DNA of 64,000 nt from Chryseobacterium ginsenosidimutans (GCF_024807225.1 NZ_JANUCO010000001.1:124001-188000), one strand, 5' to 3'; shown: positions 8,605 through 18,844, counted from the first letter of the stretch. Notes: generated by a model not told the origin, from the sequence alone. Translations and numbers: made by a program.

Positions 8605-9939
8605 TTAATCATTTGCCCAATTCAGACGATCTGCCTGATTATATTGCCACGGTGCAGCATTATTTTCTACATTCGTCATCATCAGATTCAGTTCTTGTGG
8701 AGCAGCAGACTGTTCCATGACCAAGAATCTTCTCATTTCGAAAATAATAGAAAGAGGATCAAGCAATACCGGACAAGCTTCTGTACATGCATTACATGTC
8801 GTACAAGCCCAAAGTTCTTCTTTTGTGATATAATCGTTCAAAAGTTTTTTCCCGTCGTCTTCGAATTTACCGTTTTTATCGATATTTCTTCCAACTTCTT
8901 CCAGACGATCTCTGGTTTTCATTAAAATTAATCTTGGAGACAGTTTTTTACCTGTAATATTTGCCGGACAAACAGATGTACAACGACCACATTCTGTACA
9001 AGAATACGCGTTTAACAACTGAACCTGATTTAAATCAAAAACATCTTCAGCACCAAATTTTGAAGGAACATCCGCCTCACTTCCTTCTGCCGGAGCAGCG
9101 TAAGGATCTGCGTTTGGATCCATCATTAATTTAATTTCTTTCGTTACAGATTCCAGATTATTGAATTTCCCTTTCTTTTCTAAGTTGGCATACCACGTAC
9201 TTGGGAAAGCCAAAATAATATGTAAATGTTTAGAATAATAAAGATAATTCATGAAAAACAGAATTCCCACAAAGTGAAACCACCAAGCTGCTTTTTCTGT
9301 AAAAATTAAAAATCCGCTGTCAAAGCTGAAAACTTCTAAAAACGGAACAAAAATCATTTCACTGATCGGGAAGCTCCCATGTTCCGGAAAAATACCTCTG
9401 TGTTGAAGAATCAAATCTGACGCATTCATTTTAAAGAAAGCCATCATTAAAGCAAATTCAATGATCAAAATCCAGTTGGCATCATGTTTTGGCCATCCGA
9501 AAAGTTCTTTCATTGTTAATCTTTTCACCCCATAAAAGTTTCTACGGATGAAGAAAGCAACAACTCCGATCACCACCAAAAGTGCTAGAACTTCTAATGT
9601 TGCTGTAAAGAAATTGTAAAAAGTATGTCCGAAAATGGATGATAAAAATCTATGTGTTCCGAAGATTCCATCGACGATTATCTCAATAAGTTCTATATTA
9701 ATAATGACAAAACCGACATACACAAAAAGGTGTAAAACTCCTGCTACAGGACGTTTACTCATTTTGCTCTGTCCCATAGCTACTCTTGCCATGGTTTCCC
9801 AGCGCTCTCCTTTTCTGTCGTTTCGGTTGATTTCTCGTCCTAATCTGATGTTTCTGTATATCTTCTGCAGACTTTTTGCAAACAGCCCAAAACCTGCAAC
9901 CAATAAGATCAGAAAAATAACATTATCGATATATTGCAT
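8605..9939 (-). CDS. Membrane-bound (Fe-S) oxidoreductase subunit with 4Fe-4S dicluster
   Basis: 444 residues. The N-terminal half (about 1-250) has 5 to 6 transmembrane helices of the nitrate-reductase gamma/HdrE type. The C-terminal half carries two 4Fe-4S motifs: CTECGRCTSVCPANITGK and CTTCNACTEACPVLLDP. Together with the CCG protein downstream it resembles a split HdrDE/GlpC-type complex that could pass electrons from the quinone pool to a thiol or organic acceptor. The start is 10 bases from the mlaD stop, indicating one operon. Confidence 0.9.
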   Translation of the reverse strand: MQYIDNVIFLILLVAGFGLFAKSLQKIYRNIRLGREINRNDRKGERWETMARVAMGQSKMSKRPVAGVLHLFVYVGFVIINIELIEIIVDGIFGTHRFLSSIFGHTFYNFFTATLEVLALLVVIGVVAFFIRRNFYGVKRLTMKELFGWPKHDANWILIIEFALMMAFFKMNASDLILQHRGIFPEHGSFPISEMIFVPFLEVFSFDSGFLIFTEKAAWWFHFVGILFFMNYLYYSKHLHIILAFPSTWYANLEKKGKFNNLESVTKEIKLMMDPNADPYAAPAEGSEADVPSKFGAEDVFDLNQVQLLNAYSCTECGRCTSVCPANITGKKLSPRLILMKTRDRLEEVGRNIDKNGKFEDDGKKLLNDYITKEELWACTTCNACTEACPVLLDPLSIIFEMRRFLVMEQSAAPQELNLMMTNVENNAAPWQYNQADRLNWAND

Positions 9940-9949
9940 GGTCTATATA

Positions 9950-10900
9950 TTAGTCTTTACTGTTCTTACCGAAAACCGAGAAATTAACGTATTTCTTAGG
10001 GTTAGCTTTTAAATCTTCGATCAAAGCATTCAAATTGTTTGATGCTGCGTTAAGATTATTATAAAGCTGGTCGTCTTTCATTATTTTACCTAAACTTCCT
10101 TCACCTCTGTCGATCCCAGAAACTACGTTATTCAACTGACCAACAGTAGCATCTAAGTTTGCAATCGTTGCATTCAGTTTTTTAGTATCAATACTTTCTG
10201 CTAAATTTCCGTATTTGTCTAAAGTAACTTTACCAGTCTGCATCGTTACACTTGCATCATCCAAGACTTTCTGAAGCTTCGGATCGTTGTGCCCAACCAA
10301 AGAATTTACACTTCCTGCAGTTGTTTGTAGAGCAGCAACGGTTTTATTAAGATTAGCCAGTAATAGTTTAATCTCCTGTCTGTTTTGTGAGTCTACCAAT
10401 TGATTGGCGTTCGTCATCAAAGAATCTACTCTATGTAAAACGGTCTGTAGCTGATCTTTCACTGGACCTACTTGAGAAGAAAGACTTCCTAGAGTTCCAA
10501 GTTTGAAAGCACCTTTTAAAGTATCGCCATCTTTTGCGGTTTGTCCACCATACATCAGATTGATTCTCATTTCTTTCCCGCCCATTAAACTCGGTTCAAA
10601 AATCTCTAATGTAGAATTTCTTGAAAACTCAAAATTGTTATCAACCGTTATTTTTACTAAGAAATCGATTTTTCCGTCTTTGGCTGTACGAGGAATGATT
10701 TTATCAACCTGCCCTACTTTCAACCCATTGATTGAAACAGGAGAAGATTGTGCCAATCCCTCTACATTTTCATATTGTGCGTAAAATATATTATCGGTAG
10801 TAAAAAGGCTTCTGCCTTTCATAAATTGAAACAGCACTACGAAACCAATAATGGCCAAAAGTGCGATCACACCAGCTTTTATTTCTTTACTGAACTTCAC
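9950..10900 (-). CDS. MlaD family (MCE domain) lipid-transport protein
   Basis: 316 residues: one N-terminal membrane anchor (about residues 8-25, VIALLAIIGFVVLFQF), an MCE domain at about 35-115 with the characteristic YAQYENVEGLAQSSPVSING and VKITVDNNF, then a long helical region to the end. MlaD-type proteins form a periplasmic hexameric channel that carries phospholipids between inner and outer membrane, working with MlaE and MlaF; plausible partners are encoded at 31342-32909. TATATTTG at 10923-10930 on the minus strand fits a -7 box. Confidence 0.9.
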   Translation of the reverse strand: MKFSKEIKAGVIALLAIIGFVVLFQFMKGRSLFTTDNIFYAQYENVEGLAQSSPVSINGLKVGQVDKIIPRTAKDGKIDFLVKITVDNNFEFSRNSTLEIFEPSLMGGKEMRINLMYGGQTAKDGDTLKGAFKLGTLGSLSSQVGPVKDQLQTVLHRVDSLMTNANQLVDSQNRQEIKLLLANLNKTVAALQTTAGSVNSLVGHNDPKLQKVLDDASVTMQTGKVTLDKYGNLAESIDTKKLNATIANLDATVGQLNNVVSGIDRGEGSLGKIMKDDQLYNNLNAASNNLNALIEDLKANPKKYVNFSVFGKNSKD

Positions 10901-10976
10901 TTGCTAAATTTTTTCTAATGAGCAAATATACTACATTTAAATTAATGTTTTTCTGTATTGCTCTGCGTTAAATACA

Positions 10977-11007
10977 AAAAAAGCGGCAAAAACTTTGCCG
11001 CTTTTTT
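10977..11007 (-). terminator. Strong hairpin terminator of ppiD
   Basis: A 14-bp perfect stem AAAAAAGCGGCAAA / TTTGCCGCTTTTTT with a 3-base loop, 23 bases after the ppiD stop and ending in a T run on both strands. Confidence 0.88.
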
Positions 11008-11029
11008 TCTCTGTGAGAAATATTTTTTA

Positions 11030-13169
11030 TTATTTAGAACCTAACTTATTCCAGATTTCGATTCTGTAATCATCGATATCGGCGTTGTCCTGCAAGCTTT
11101 TTAACCAAGCCTGTCCGAACATTCCTGCACTTCTCTGATTAATAGATTCTGTGAATTGTTTAAGATCTCCAGGTTGTTTGTTTACTGTTTCGTTCTTTTT
11201 GATTAAAACATAAACTCCCGTTCCACCTTCAACCGGATTAGAAAGTTTCCCTTTCGCAACTCCGAATGCAGCACCTGCAACTTTAGGCTCCATAGAACCT
11301 GCAACTGATGGGCTTAACAGGTTAACCTGTGCAGTTTGTTTTGTCGTTGCAAATTGCTTAGCGATTTGATCCAGGCTACCTGCTTTACCAATTTTATCAG
11401 AAATTTGTTTTGCAGCCAATTTGTTTTTCACTACTACTTCGATCTGATCTCTTACAGATTCAGGATCTGCAGTTCCTTTTTCCTGCTTACCGTTTAAGTA
11501 AACTACGATTTTATCTCCTGTTCCGTCTACTGTAAAGAATTCAGTATCTCCTTTCTCTCTTTTCTTATCGAAAGCCCAAGCAAGGATTTCACCATCTTTA
11601 TCAGTTCCCAACCCTTGAAGTTGTCCATCGAATCTCTTCGCCTGTTTAGGATTAGAGAACTGGAAGTTTCCTTTCTTAGCAATATTCACGAAATCGTTGA
11701 AAGATTTCCCTTGAATTTGTTGAATGAATCTTCTTGCTTTTTTATCCGTTTCAGCTTCTGTAGCATCAGACGGTTTTACAGTTTTCACTAAATGAGCTAC
11801 TTTATAACCCATCGTTCCTGCTTTTTTATCTTCTACATTGATGATGTGGTAACCGAATTCTGTTTCCGCAAGACCTGTAGAACCTTTAGCATTGCTTGCC
11901 AAGAAATTAAGATATCCCGGAGCGAACTGACTCTGAGGAGTCGTCCAACCCACACTACCGTTTCTTTCAACCGCGTTTGGTTCGTCAGAAAGCTTAAGAC
12001 CGTTTGCAAATGCAGCAGGATTAGCTTTAATAGCACCTAAAAGGCTGTCAGCAATCTTTTTCGCTTGCTCTTTGGTTCTTGTCGCTGTAGATCTTTCTGC
12101 ACCTTTGTATGCAATCAAGATATGTTTAGACAATGTAGAGTCTGAAGCTTTTTTATCCAAAAGTTTAGAAACCACATAGAAGTTTTGTTCTTTGTAAGGT
12201 CCGAAAGTCTGTCCGATCGCCGCCGTTGCAACTTGCCCCTGAATAGTTTGTGGCAACTGAGTTGGTGGCACATACTGAGGGTTGAAAGGCATATCAGAAT
12301 TCGCCATTACAAACATCGAGTCGTTCTTTGTATTCTGGAAGTTTTCTGTACCTCCACTTGCATCAGTTTCCTGCAGAGAATAATTTTGTAATCTCTTTTT
12401 GAGTTGCTGCATCATCTCCTGCACTTGGAGCAGAAGGGAAATAAACAATCCCTAAGTTTCTGCTTGGTTCAGCTTTGAACATTGTAGGATGCTTATTGAT
12501 GTAATTTGCTAAATCTTCAGTCGTAACTTTGATATTGTTTTTTTGAAGATAAGTTGTATAATCAATTTTAACGAAATCGATATCAGCTAACTGATCTCTT
12601 TCTTTCATTAATTCTTCCGCTTCTTTTTTACCTGTAGTGATACCTGTAGAAACATTAGCAAAAACCTGTCTCGCCATCAATCTGTATTCAACTGATTTTC
12701 TGGTTTTCAACCATTGATTGTACCCTTCCGGAGAAGTTGCTTTCATGTCTTCGATCTGCTTCTTAAGCTCCTGAGTTTTGAAGTTACCCTTCTCATCAAA
12801 AAATTGTTTTTGCTGAGCAAACATTTGATCATACGGAAGTTGATTCCAGAAATAATCTTCTGTCATTTCGAAGCCCAGTTTCTCAAACTGCTGCTTGATA
12901 AGTTTGGATTGTACCAGTAGCTGCCAAGCTTGTTCTTCAAGACCATTTTTTGGTTGCCCTTGTTGATCAGCCTGTTGTTGCAGCACGAAAAGTTGATCGT
13001 CAAACTCTTCACGGGTAATTTTCTCACCATTTACTTTTCCTAAAACATCAGGATTTTTCCCAAAAACCTTTTCAATACTATCGGGGTTTACAAGGAACGC
13101 CAAAAGCGCCAATGCAATTACTCCCATCAAAAGCCAAGGTCTACTCCTAATTTGTCCTAAAATCGCCAT
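11030..13169 (-). CDS. ppiD: Peptidylprolyl isomerase, SurA/PpiD-like (apparent frameshift at 12367-12369)
   Basis: A periplasmic chaperone-isomerase anchored by one N-terminal helix (about residues 14-26). The first part has a SurA_N-type chaperone domain; the second has parvulin rotamase domains, seen as SKHILIAYKGAE and AETEFGYHIINVEDK. The reading frame is interrupted: the first frame stops after KEITKLFSAGN, while the rest continues one frame over. Removing one A from GGAAACTGATG (coding strand) restores FSAGTDASGGTENF and a 712-residue protein, the normal size. The lesion is of the GAAAC type seen in six other genes here, so a sequence error is more likely than a dead gene. Confidence 0.9.
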
Positions 13170-13311
13170 TATATATATTATAGTTTTTTATCAGTTTGCG
13201 AAAATACACATTTTTAAGAAATTACGGAACTCCAAGTGCTTTTTTTAATTTTTAAAATTCAAATTTTACAAAAAAAGGAAATTTTGACCATATTTTTTAC
13301 CAAAAAACAAA

Positions 13312-13349
13312 TGGCATAGCTCTTGTGCAATCTAATGCCACATGCTATG
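13312..13349. promoter_or_regulatory. Overlapping inverted repeats upstream of lon
   Basis: TGGCAT at 13312-13317 pairs with ATGCCA at 13335-13340, and CATAGC at 13315-13320 pairs with GCTATG at 13344-13349. The two 6-bp arms share bases, so two alternative pairings exist. The site is about 80 bases before the lon start in the lon/ppiD divergent region and could be an operator for a stress regulator. That role is inferred from position only. Confidence 0.35.
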
Positions 13350-13428
13350 TTACTCTATTTAAAAGCATACTGTGAAATTTCACGTTAACGAATAAAAACG
13401 ACAATGACAATTTGTCATTCGATTTACT

Positions 13429-15834
13429 ATGACAGAATTTGAAGATATAAGTTTAGAAGAAATGATAAGCGACGGATTTAATATTGTAGCCGAAGAGATC
13501 AACCTTGCTGATCTTGCGGAGACAGAAAAAAATTCTGAGCAAAAAATATTCCCCATCCTTCCTGTAAGAAATATGGTAATGTTCCCGAACGTTGTCATTC
13601 CTATTACAGCAGGGAGAAAAACATCGATACAACTTCTTGAGGAAGCTCAGAAAAACGGAGATCTAATCGGGATTGTAAGCCAGAAAAATTCTGATCTGGA
13701 GCAGCCGGGCGAAAAAGATTTTTATCAGACAGGAACTTTAGCCAAGATTATTAAAATCATTAAACTTCCTGAAGGCAATATTACAGCGATTACAAAAGGT
13801 TTCCACAGATTTAAGATCAAAAAAATTGTTGAAAACCAACCTTATTTCAAAGCTGAAATTTCAAAATTGAAAGATGGAAAACCAAAAAACAAGGAAGAAT
13901 ATGAAGCATTACTGGAAAATGTTAAAGATTTAGCTTTAAAAATAATTGAGCTTGATCCGAACATTCCCAATGCTGCAAATTTTGCGATAAAGAACATTAA
14001 TAATAATGATGATCTGCTAAATTTCATCTGCACAAACGCCAATTTCCCTTCTACTGAAAAGCAAAAACTGCTTGAAGAGAAAAATTTAATGGAAAGAGCC
14101 AATAAGTGTTATGAAATGATGCACGAAGATTTCAGAAAGCTGGAATTAAGAAATCAGATTCATCAGAAAACATCAAAGGATCTCGACAAACAGCAGAAAG
14201 AATACTTTCTAAATCAACAGATTAGAACCATTCAGGAAGAATTGGGAGGCGGAACTGAAAGTGATATTGAAGATCTTATTGCAAAAGCAAGCAAGAAAAA
14301 ATGGAGTAATGAAGTTGAAGAGCATTTCCAAAAGGAAATCAACAGATTACAACGTCAAAACCCCAATTCACCCGATTATAATGTTCAGAGAAATTACTTA
14401 GATTTTTTCACAGATCTTCCTTGGGAAACTTACACAAAAGACGTTTTTGATATTGCAAAAGCCGAAAAAGTTTTAGATAAAGCTCATTTCGGATTAGAAG
14501 ACATCAAGAAAAGAATCTTGGAGCACATGGCTGTTTTAAAATTAAAAAACAACATGAAATCCCCTATTCTATTATTGGTAGGACCTCCGGGAGTGGGTAA
14601 AACTTCGTTAGGAAAATCTATTGCAGATGCGTTGGGAAGAAAATATGTAAGACTTTCTTTGGGTGGACTTCATGACGAAAGTGAAATCCGCGGACACAGA
14701 AAAACATATATTGGTGCGATGGCGGGAAGAATTCTTCAATCTATCAAGAAATCAGGAACTTCCAATCCTGTAATTGTTTTGGATGAGATGGATAAAATTG
14801 CTCAAGGACTGCACGGCGATCCAAGTTCGGCGCTTCTTGAAGTTCTTGATCCTGAACAAAATAAGTCTTTCTACGACAATTTCCTTGAAATGGGGTATGA
14901 TTTGTCTAAAGTCATGTTCATCGCAACAGCCAACTCATTATCCACGATTCAAAGTCCACTTTTGGACAGAACTGAAATCATTCAGATTGCGGGATATACT
15001 TTGGAGGAAAAAATTGAGATCGCCAAAAGACATTTAATAAAAAAACAACAGGAAGAAAACGGATTGGATCTAAAATCATTCAAGCTTGGAAATCCTGAAT
15101 TAAAGCATATTATTGAAGCTCACACTTCAGAAAGCGGGGTAAGATCTTTAGAAAAAAGAATTGCAGGAATCGCACGTTGGGTAGCTTTACAAACCGCTTT
15201 GGTAAAAGAATACGATCCTAAGATTTCGCTTGAAAAAGTGGATGAGATTTTGGGTGTTCCAAGACCGAAAAGCTTGTCGGAAATCACAGGAGTTCCGGGA
15301 GTTGTAACAGGTCTTGCCTGGACAAGCGTCGGAGGAGATATCTTATTCATTGAAAGTATTTTAAGCAATGGAAAAGGCGCTTTAACGATGACAGGAAATT
15401 TAGGAACGGTGATGAAAGAATCGGCAACGATTGCTTTGGAATATATTAAGGCAAAACATGACGATTTGGGCATTTCTCAGGATGATATAGAGAAGAAAAA
15501 CATCCACGTTCACGTTCCGGAAGGTGCAACGCCGAAAGACGGACCTTCTGCGGGAATTGCCATGCTGACTTCTATGGTTTCTTCTTTCAAAAATAAAAAA
15601 GTAAAACCTCATCTTGCGATGACCGGTGAAATTACTTTAAGAGGAAAAGTACTTCCTGTAGGCGGAATTAAAGAAAAATTGCTGGCTGCAACAAGAGCCG
15701 GAATTCAGGAAGTGATTCTTTGTGAAGCGAACAGAAAAGATGTTGAAGAAATTAAAAAAGATTATCTTAAAAACCTTAAAGTTCACTACGTCAACAGAAT
15801 GGAAGACGTAATTGACATTGCGATCGAAAAATAA
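13429..15834 (+). CDS. lon: ATP-dependent protease Lon (endopeptidase La)
   Basis: 801 residues, complete. The N-terminal LON substrate domain starts at about residue 40 (FPILPVRNMVMFPNVVIPI). The AAA+ core has Walker A GPPGVGKTSLGKS near residue 385 and Walker B VIVLDEMDKI. The C-terminal Ser-Lys protease has the nucleophile in KDGPSAGIAM (Ser about 707) and the Lys in VGGIKEKLLA (about 748-750). Lon degrades misfolded and selected regulatory proteins in the cytoplasm. It is transcribed alone, divergently from ppiD, another protein-quality gene, and ends at a terminator. Confidence 0.98.
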   Translation: MTEFEDISLEEMISDGFNIVAEEINLADLAETEKNSEQKIFPILPVRNMVMFPNVVIPITAGRKTSIQLLEEAQKNGDLIGIVSQKNSDLEQPGEKDFYQTGTLAKIIKIIKLPEGNITAITKGFHRFKIKKIVENQPYFKAEISKLKDGKPKNKEEYEALLENVKDLALKIIELDPNIPNAANFAIKNINNNDDLLNFICTNANFPSTEKQKLLEEKNLMERANKCYEMMHEDFRKLELRNQIHQKTSKDLDKQQKEYFLNQQIRTIQEELGGGTESDIEDLIAKASKKKWSNEVEEHFQKEINRLQRQNPNSPDYNVQRNYLDFFTDLPWETYTKDVFDIAKAEKVLDKAHFGLEDIKKRILEHMAVLKLKNNMKSPILLLVGPPGVGKTSLGKSIADALGRKYVRLSLGGLHDESEIRGHRKTYIGAMAGRILQSIKKSGTSNPVIVLDEMDKIAQGLHGDPSSALLEVLDPEQNKSFYDNFLEMGYDLSKVMFIATANSLSTIQSPLLDRTEIIQIAGYTLEEKIEIAKRHLIKKQQEENGLDLKSFKLGNPELKHIIEAHTSESGVRSLEKRIAGIARWVALQTALVKEYDPKISLEKVDEILGVPRPKSLSEITGVPGVVTGLAWTSVGGDILFIESILSNGKGALTMTGNLGTVMKESATIALEYIKAKHDDLGISQDDIEKKNIHVHVPEGATPKDGPSAGIAMLTSMVSSFKNKKVKPHLAMTGEITLRGKVLPVGGIKEKLLAATRAGIQEVILCEANRKDVEEIKKDYLKNLKVHYVNRMEDVIDIAIEK

Positions 15835-15862
15835 GCAAACATATTAATATTCTCAATACAAG

Positions 15863-15894
15863 AAAACACGTCTCAGATTTTTGGGACGTGTTTT
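15863..15894 (+). terminator. Hairpin terminator of lon
   Basis: AAAACACGTC and GACGTGTTTT form a stem 28 bases after the lon stop and are followed by a T run on the plus strand. Confidence 0.8.
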
Positions 15895-15937
15895 TTGTTT
15901 TTATGGTTAAATTATGTATTAGAATTTTAATTAAAAA

Positions 15938-16852
15938 CTACTGCAAAACCCCTTTTCTAAAAGCATTCGGAGTAAAACCTGTATTCTTTTTAAAGAAAAA
16001 ATTAAAATTCGGTTGGTCTGAAAAACCTACAGCATAACTGATTTGTTCCAACGTCCAACTTGTTTGTAAAAGAAGTGCTTTACATTCATCCAGAAGCCTT
16101 CCTTTAATATGTTTGCTTACATTTTGACCCGTTCTTTTCTTTAAAATTCTGTTTAAATAATTTGGGTGAAGCTTCAGAGAATCTGCAAATTCCTGGGCGG
16201 TTCTTAATTTTATTGGTCTTTCATAATTAATATTCGAAACCTCTTCTTCCAGTAATCCGAAAAAACGATGAATATGATCGTAATCCTCGCCCGTACTTTC
16301 AGGAATGGCTATTTTTGAAATTCTCGAGCTATCAATCATCAATAATTGAATATATGCCTGAATCGCATCATGTCCCAATTGATTTTCCTGTTCCTGATAC
16401 ATACTTTCCCAAAGACGTGTAAATCCCCGAAGATCATTTTCATCAACACAAATCACACTTTTTGATTTATCATTAAATAAGGAAAGCCTTTCCACCGTAG
16501 ATTTCAACATCGGATGATGATTGATAAAATCTTTTTTGAACAACAAATAATATCCCGCCGATTCTCCCGAAGTTTTCTGCCACGAAATAATATCATTCGG
16601 ATGAATGAAAATCATGGTTGGTTTATCGATCACATATTTATTTAAGCCTAAAGTAAAAATACCGTCGCCTCCCGTAATCATCAGAATCTTATAAAAATCT
16701 CTTCTGTTGGCGGAAAGATAATTTCTGCAGTCTTCAATTTCACGGTTGAAAACCTTAATCTGTTTAGAATCATGCGTTTCCCTGTAAATCGGAGTAAGAT
16801 CCGGAAAGTCACGGAGAAGGTCTATTTCTTTGAGATCCAATGTTGTTTTCAT
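15938..16852 (-). CDS. AraC family transcriptional regulator
   Basis: 304 residues. The C-terminal about 100 residues contain the double helix-turn-helix of the AraC/XylS family: TAQEFADSLKLHPNYLNRIL for the first and LEQISYAVGFSDQPNFNFFF for the second, followed by NTGFTPNAFRK. The N-terminal half is a cupin-like sensing domain. It is divergent from the GlcG/HbpS-like and SDR genes and very probably controls them from the shared 170-bp region. The inducer is unknown. Confidence 0.93.
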   Translation of the reverse strand: MKTTLDLKEIDLLRDFPDLTPIYRETHDSKQIKVFNREIEDCRNYLSANRRDFYKILMITGGDGIFTLGLNKYVIDKPTMIFIHPNDIISWQKTSGESAGYYLLFKKDFINHHPMLKSTVERLSLFNDKSKSVICVDENDLRGFTRLWESMYQEQENQLGHDAIQAYIQLLMIDSSRISKIAIPESTGEDYDHIHRFFGLLEEEVSNINYERPIKLRTAQEFADSLKLHPNYLNRILKKRTGQNVSKHIKGRLLDECKALLLQTSWTLEQISYAVGFSDQPNFNFFFKKNTGFTPNAFRKGVLQ

Positions 16853-17021
16853 CGTTTAATTAAGTTTTCGGCTTATAAAATTATGAAAATTCGCTCGAAA
16901 CATTCAAAAGGTTTGATTTTCATAAAAACGGGCTTTTTTTTCCTATAAAAATCCGTCTTAAACTGACGCAACTTTGTCATATCAAAATGAAACAACAAAA
17001 CAAAATTTAAAAAACAGCATT

Positions 17022-17426
17022 ATGGAAATCAATCTCAACGAATCAAGACAAGTTGTACAACAGGCAAGAGCAAAAGCAATACAACTGAATGTAAATGTGA
17101 ACATTGCAATTCTTGACACCGCAGGACACATGAAAAATTTTGAAAGAATGGATGATGCCTTTTTAGGATCAATGGATATCGCCATTAAGAAAGCAAAAAC
17201 AGCAAGCCTTTTCAGAACAAGCAGCGAAAACGTAGGCGAATATCTAAAACCGGAATCTAAAACGTACGGAATGACAGCCACCAACGACGGATTAGTAGGT
17301 TTTGCAGGCGGACTTCCTATTCTTAAAAACCATGAAATCATCGGATATATCGGAGTTTCGGGAGGAGCCGTTTCAGAAGATCTTCAAATCGCTACAGCCG
17401 GAGCGGAAATTTTAAATCAAAATTAA
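17022..17426 (+). CDS. GlcG/HbpS family protein (heme-binding-like)
   Basis: 134 residues from ATG 17022 (MEINLNESRQ), the usual length of the family. A longer frame from a TTG at 16974 runs into the promoter region and was rejected. The fold signature is seen in VNIAILDTAGHMKNFERMDDA, SLDIAIKKAKTA-like helices and the C-terminal IGVSGGAVSEDLQIATAG. HbpS-type proteins bind heme; other members are linked to glycolate or diol use. Located between a divergent AraC regulator and an SDR gene, it likely belongs to their regulon. Note: residue wording within the middle helix is SMDIAIKKAKTA. Confidence 0.85.
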   Translation: MEINLNESRQVVQQARAKAIQLNVNVNIAILDTAGHMKNFERMDDAFLGSMDIAIKKAKTASLFRTSSENVGEYLKPESKTYGMTATNDGLVGFAGGLPILKNHEIIGYIGVSGGAVSEDLQIATAGAEILNQN

Positions 17427-17478
17427 TTCAACACTTAAAAATTTAAACTTAATAAGTAATCACTAAAATTTTAAAACA

Positions 17479-18288
17479 ATGGAAACTAAAACAATTTTAA
17501 TCACAGGAGCAGGTACAGGATTCGGAAAAGGAGCAGCCATCGGAATGGCAAAAAACGGACACAACATTATCGCAACAGTGCATGTTTCATCACAGGTAAC
17601 TCCGCTTCGAGAAGAAGTTGCCGCTTTAGGTTTATCAGATAAAATAAGAGTAGAAAGATTGGATCTTACCGATCAATACGACATCAAACAAGCTTTAAAA
17701 TGGGACTTTGATATCCTTTGGAACAACGCAGGAATGGGAGAAGCCGGTCCGGTTTGGGAAATCCCTGTTGACATCGTGAGAAAAAATTATGAAGTAAATG
17801 TCTTTTTACCATTAATTCTTACACAAGGCGTTGTACAAAGATGGGTAAGAGAAGGCAAAAAAGGAAAAGTGGTGTTTACTTCTTCAATGGGAGGCTTGTT
17901 CACACCGGCAAATTGGGGAACTTATGTTTCCACAAAACATGCTTTGGAAGCTTTTGCAGAAGCGATGCAACAGGAGCTTGAATCTTACGGAATCAAGGTA
18001 CAGACCATCAATCCAGGAGCTTATTATACAGGTTATAATGAAACGATGGCAGACAACCCATTCCGTTGGTTGGATGATGAAGTTAATTTCACAAAAAGAG
18101 CAGATCTACGCAAAGGTTTTGATGATTTCTTCGCAACACCGGAAGGAAAAATGGATCCACAGGAAATGATCGACCGTATGATAGAAATCGTGCCTTCTGA
18201 TGAAGGAAAATTCAGAAATGTAGTTCCAAAAATAGTTGAAGATATGTTGAAAGATCATCAATTAAAAGCTTGGGAAAACACGATTTAA
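17479..18288 (+). CDS. Short-chain dehydrogenase/reductase (SDR) family oxidoreductase
   Basis: 269 residues, a classical SDR. The cofactor motif is TGAGTGFGKGAA at residues about 8-19, the stabilising NNAG follows at about 84, and the catalytic Tyr and Lys are in YVSTKHALEAF with a Ser in VFTSSMGG. It reduces or oxidises an unknown alcohol/carbonyl substrate with NAD(P). It follows the GlcG/HbpS-like gene by about 50 bases and ends at its own terminator, so the pair forms a small operon under the AraC regulator. Confidence 0.95.
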   Translation: METKTILITGAGTGFGKGAAIGMAKNGHNIIATVHVSSQVTPLREEVAALGLSDKIRVERLDLTDQYDIKQALKWDFDILWNNAGMGEAGPVWEIPVDIVRKNYEVNVFLPLILTQGVVQRWVREGKKGKVVFTSSMGGLFTPANWGTYVSTKHALEAFAEAMQQELESYGIKVQTINPGAYYTGYNETMADNPFRWLDDEVNFTKRADLRKGFDDFFATPEGKMDPQEMIDRMIEIVPSDEGKFRNVVPKIVEDMLKDHQLKAWENTI

Positions 18289-18298
18289 ACTTAAAATT

Positions 18299-18330
18299 AA
18301 ACAAACCTGAAAGCTTTTCGGGTTTGTTTT
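18299..18330 (+). terminator. Hairpin terminator of the SDR gene
   Basis: AAACAAACC pairs with GGTTTGTTT about 10 bases after the SDR stop and runs into TTTTTT on the plus strand. Confidence 0.75.
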
Positions 18331-18363
18331 TTCTTTATCAAAGAAACTTTAAAATTAATTCTA

Positions 18364-18838
18364 ATGAAAATTTTACTACTACTATTCGCTATGATTATTT
18401 TTTCAACCTCACATGCTCAAAACTACAGCCAAGAAGAACTTTTAAACAAAGAAATTATTACAAAAGCTTTTCAAAACTGGCACGACGGAAACGGAAATTT
18501 TTTTGATCTTTTGAATGACGACATGCATTGGGAAATTACGGGTTTCTACACCTTATTCCAAAGTTTATACTTCAAAACAGCAATTTCTGGATGAAGTTAT
18601 TATTCCTTTAAATAAAAAATTGAAAGTAAAAATAAAACCGACCGTCAGAAATATTTTTGCAGATCAGGATATGGTCATTGCTTTGTGGGATGGTGAAGCT
18701 GTTGCTTTGGACGGCAAACCTTATCTTTCTACTTACTCGTGGTACATGAAAATGAAAGACGGAAAAATCACAAATGTGGTAGCTTTTCTCGATGGTATAG
18801 AATTTTCGGATGTGATGAAAAGAATTCACGTTAAATAA
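18364..18838 (+). CDS. Exported NTF2/SnoaL-like protein (apparent frameshift at 18543-18545)
   Basis: The first frame gives a signal peptide (MKILLLLFAMIIFSTSHAQ) and the start of an NTF2-like domain (AFQNWHDGNGNFFDLL, MHWEITG). The domain then continues one frame over (STPYSKVYTSKQQFLDEV through VAFLDGIEFSDVMKRI). Deleting one T from GGGTTTCTACA joins them as EITGSTPYSKVY, giving a 157-residue protein with the full cone-shaped SnoaL-like layout. Such proteins bind small hydrophobic ligands; no function can be assigned. The lesion has the same GTTTC/GAAAC form as six others here. Confidence 0.75.
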
Positions 18839-18844
18839 CGAAAT

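Noticed and set aside
12363..12448. Programmed ribosomal frameshifting in ppiD and the other six split genes
   Set aside because: The pentamer is GAAAC on the coding strand in four genes and GTTTC in three, so no common slippery codon exists, and a +1 skip would be needed in unrelated housekeeping genes.
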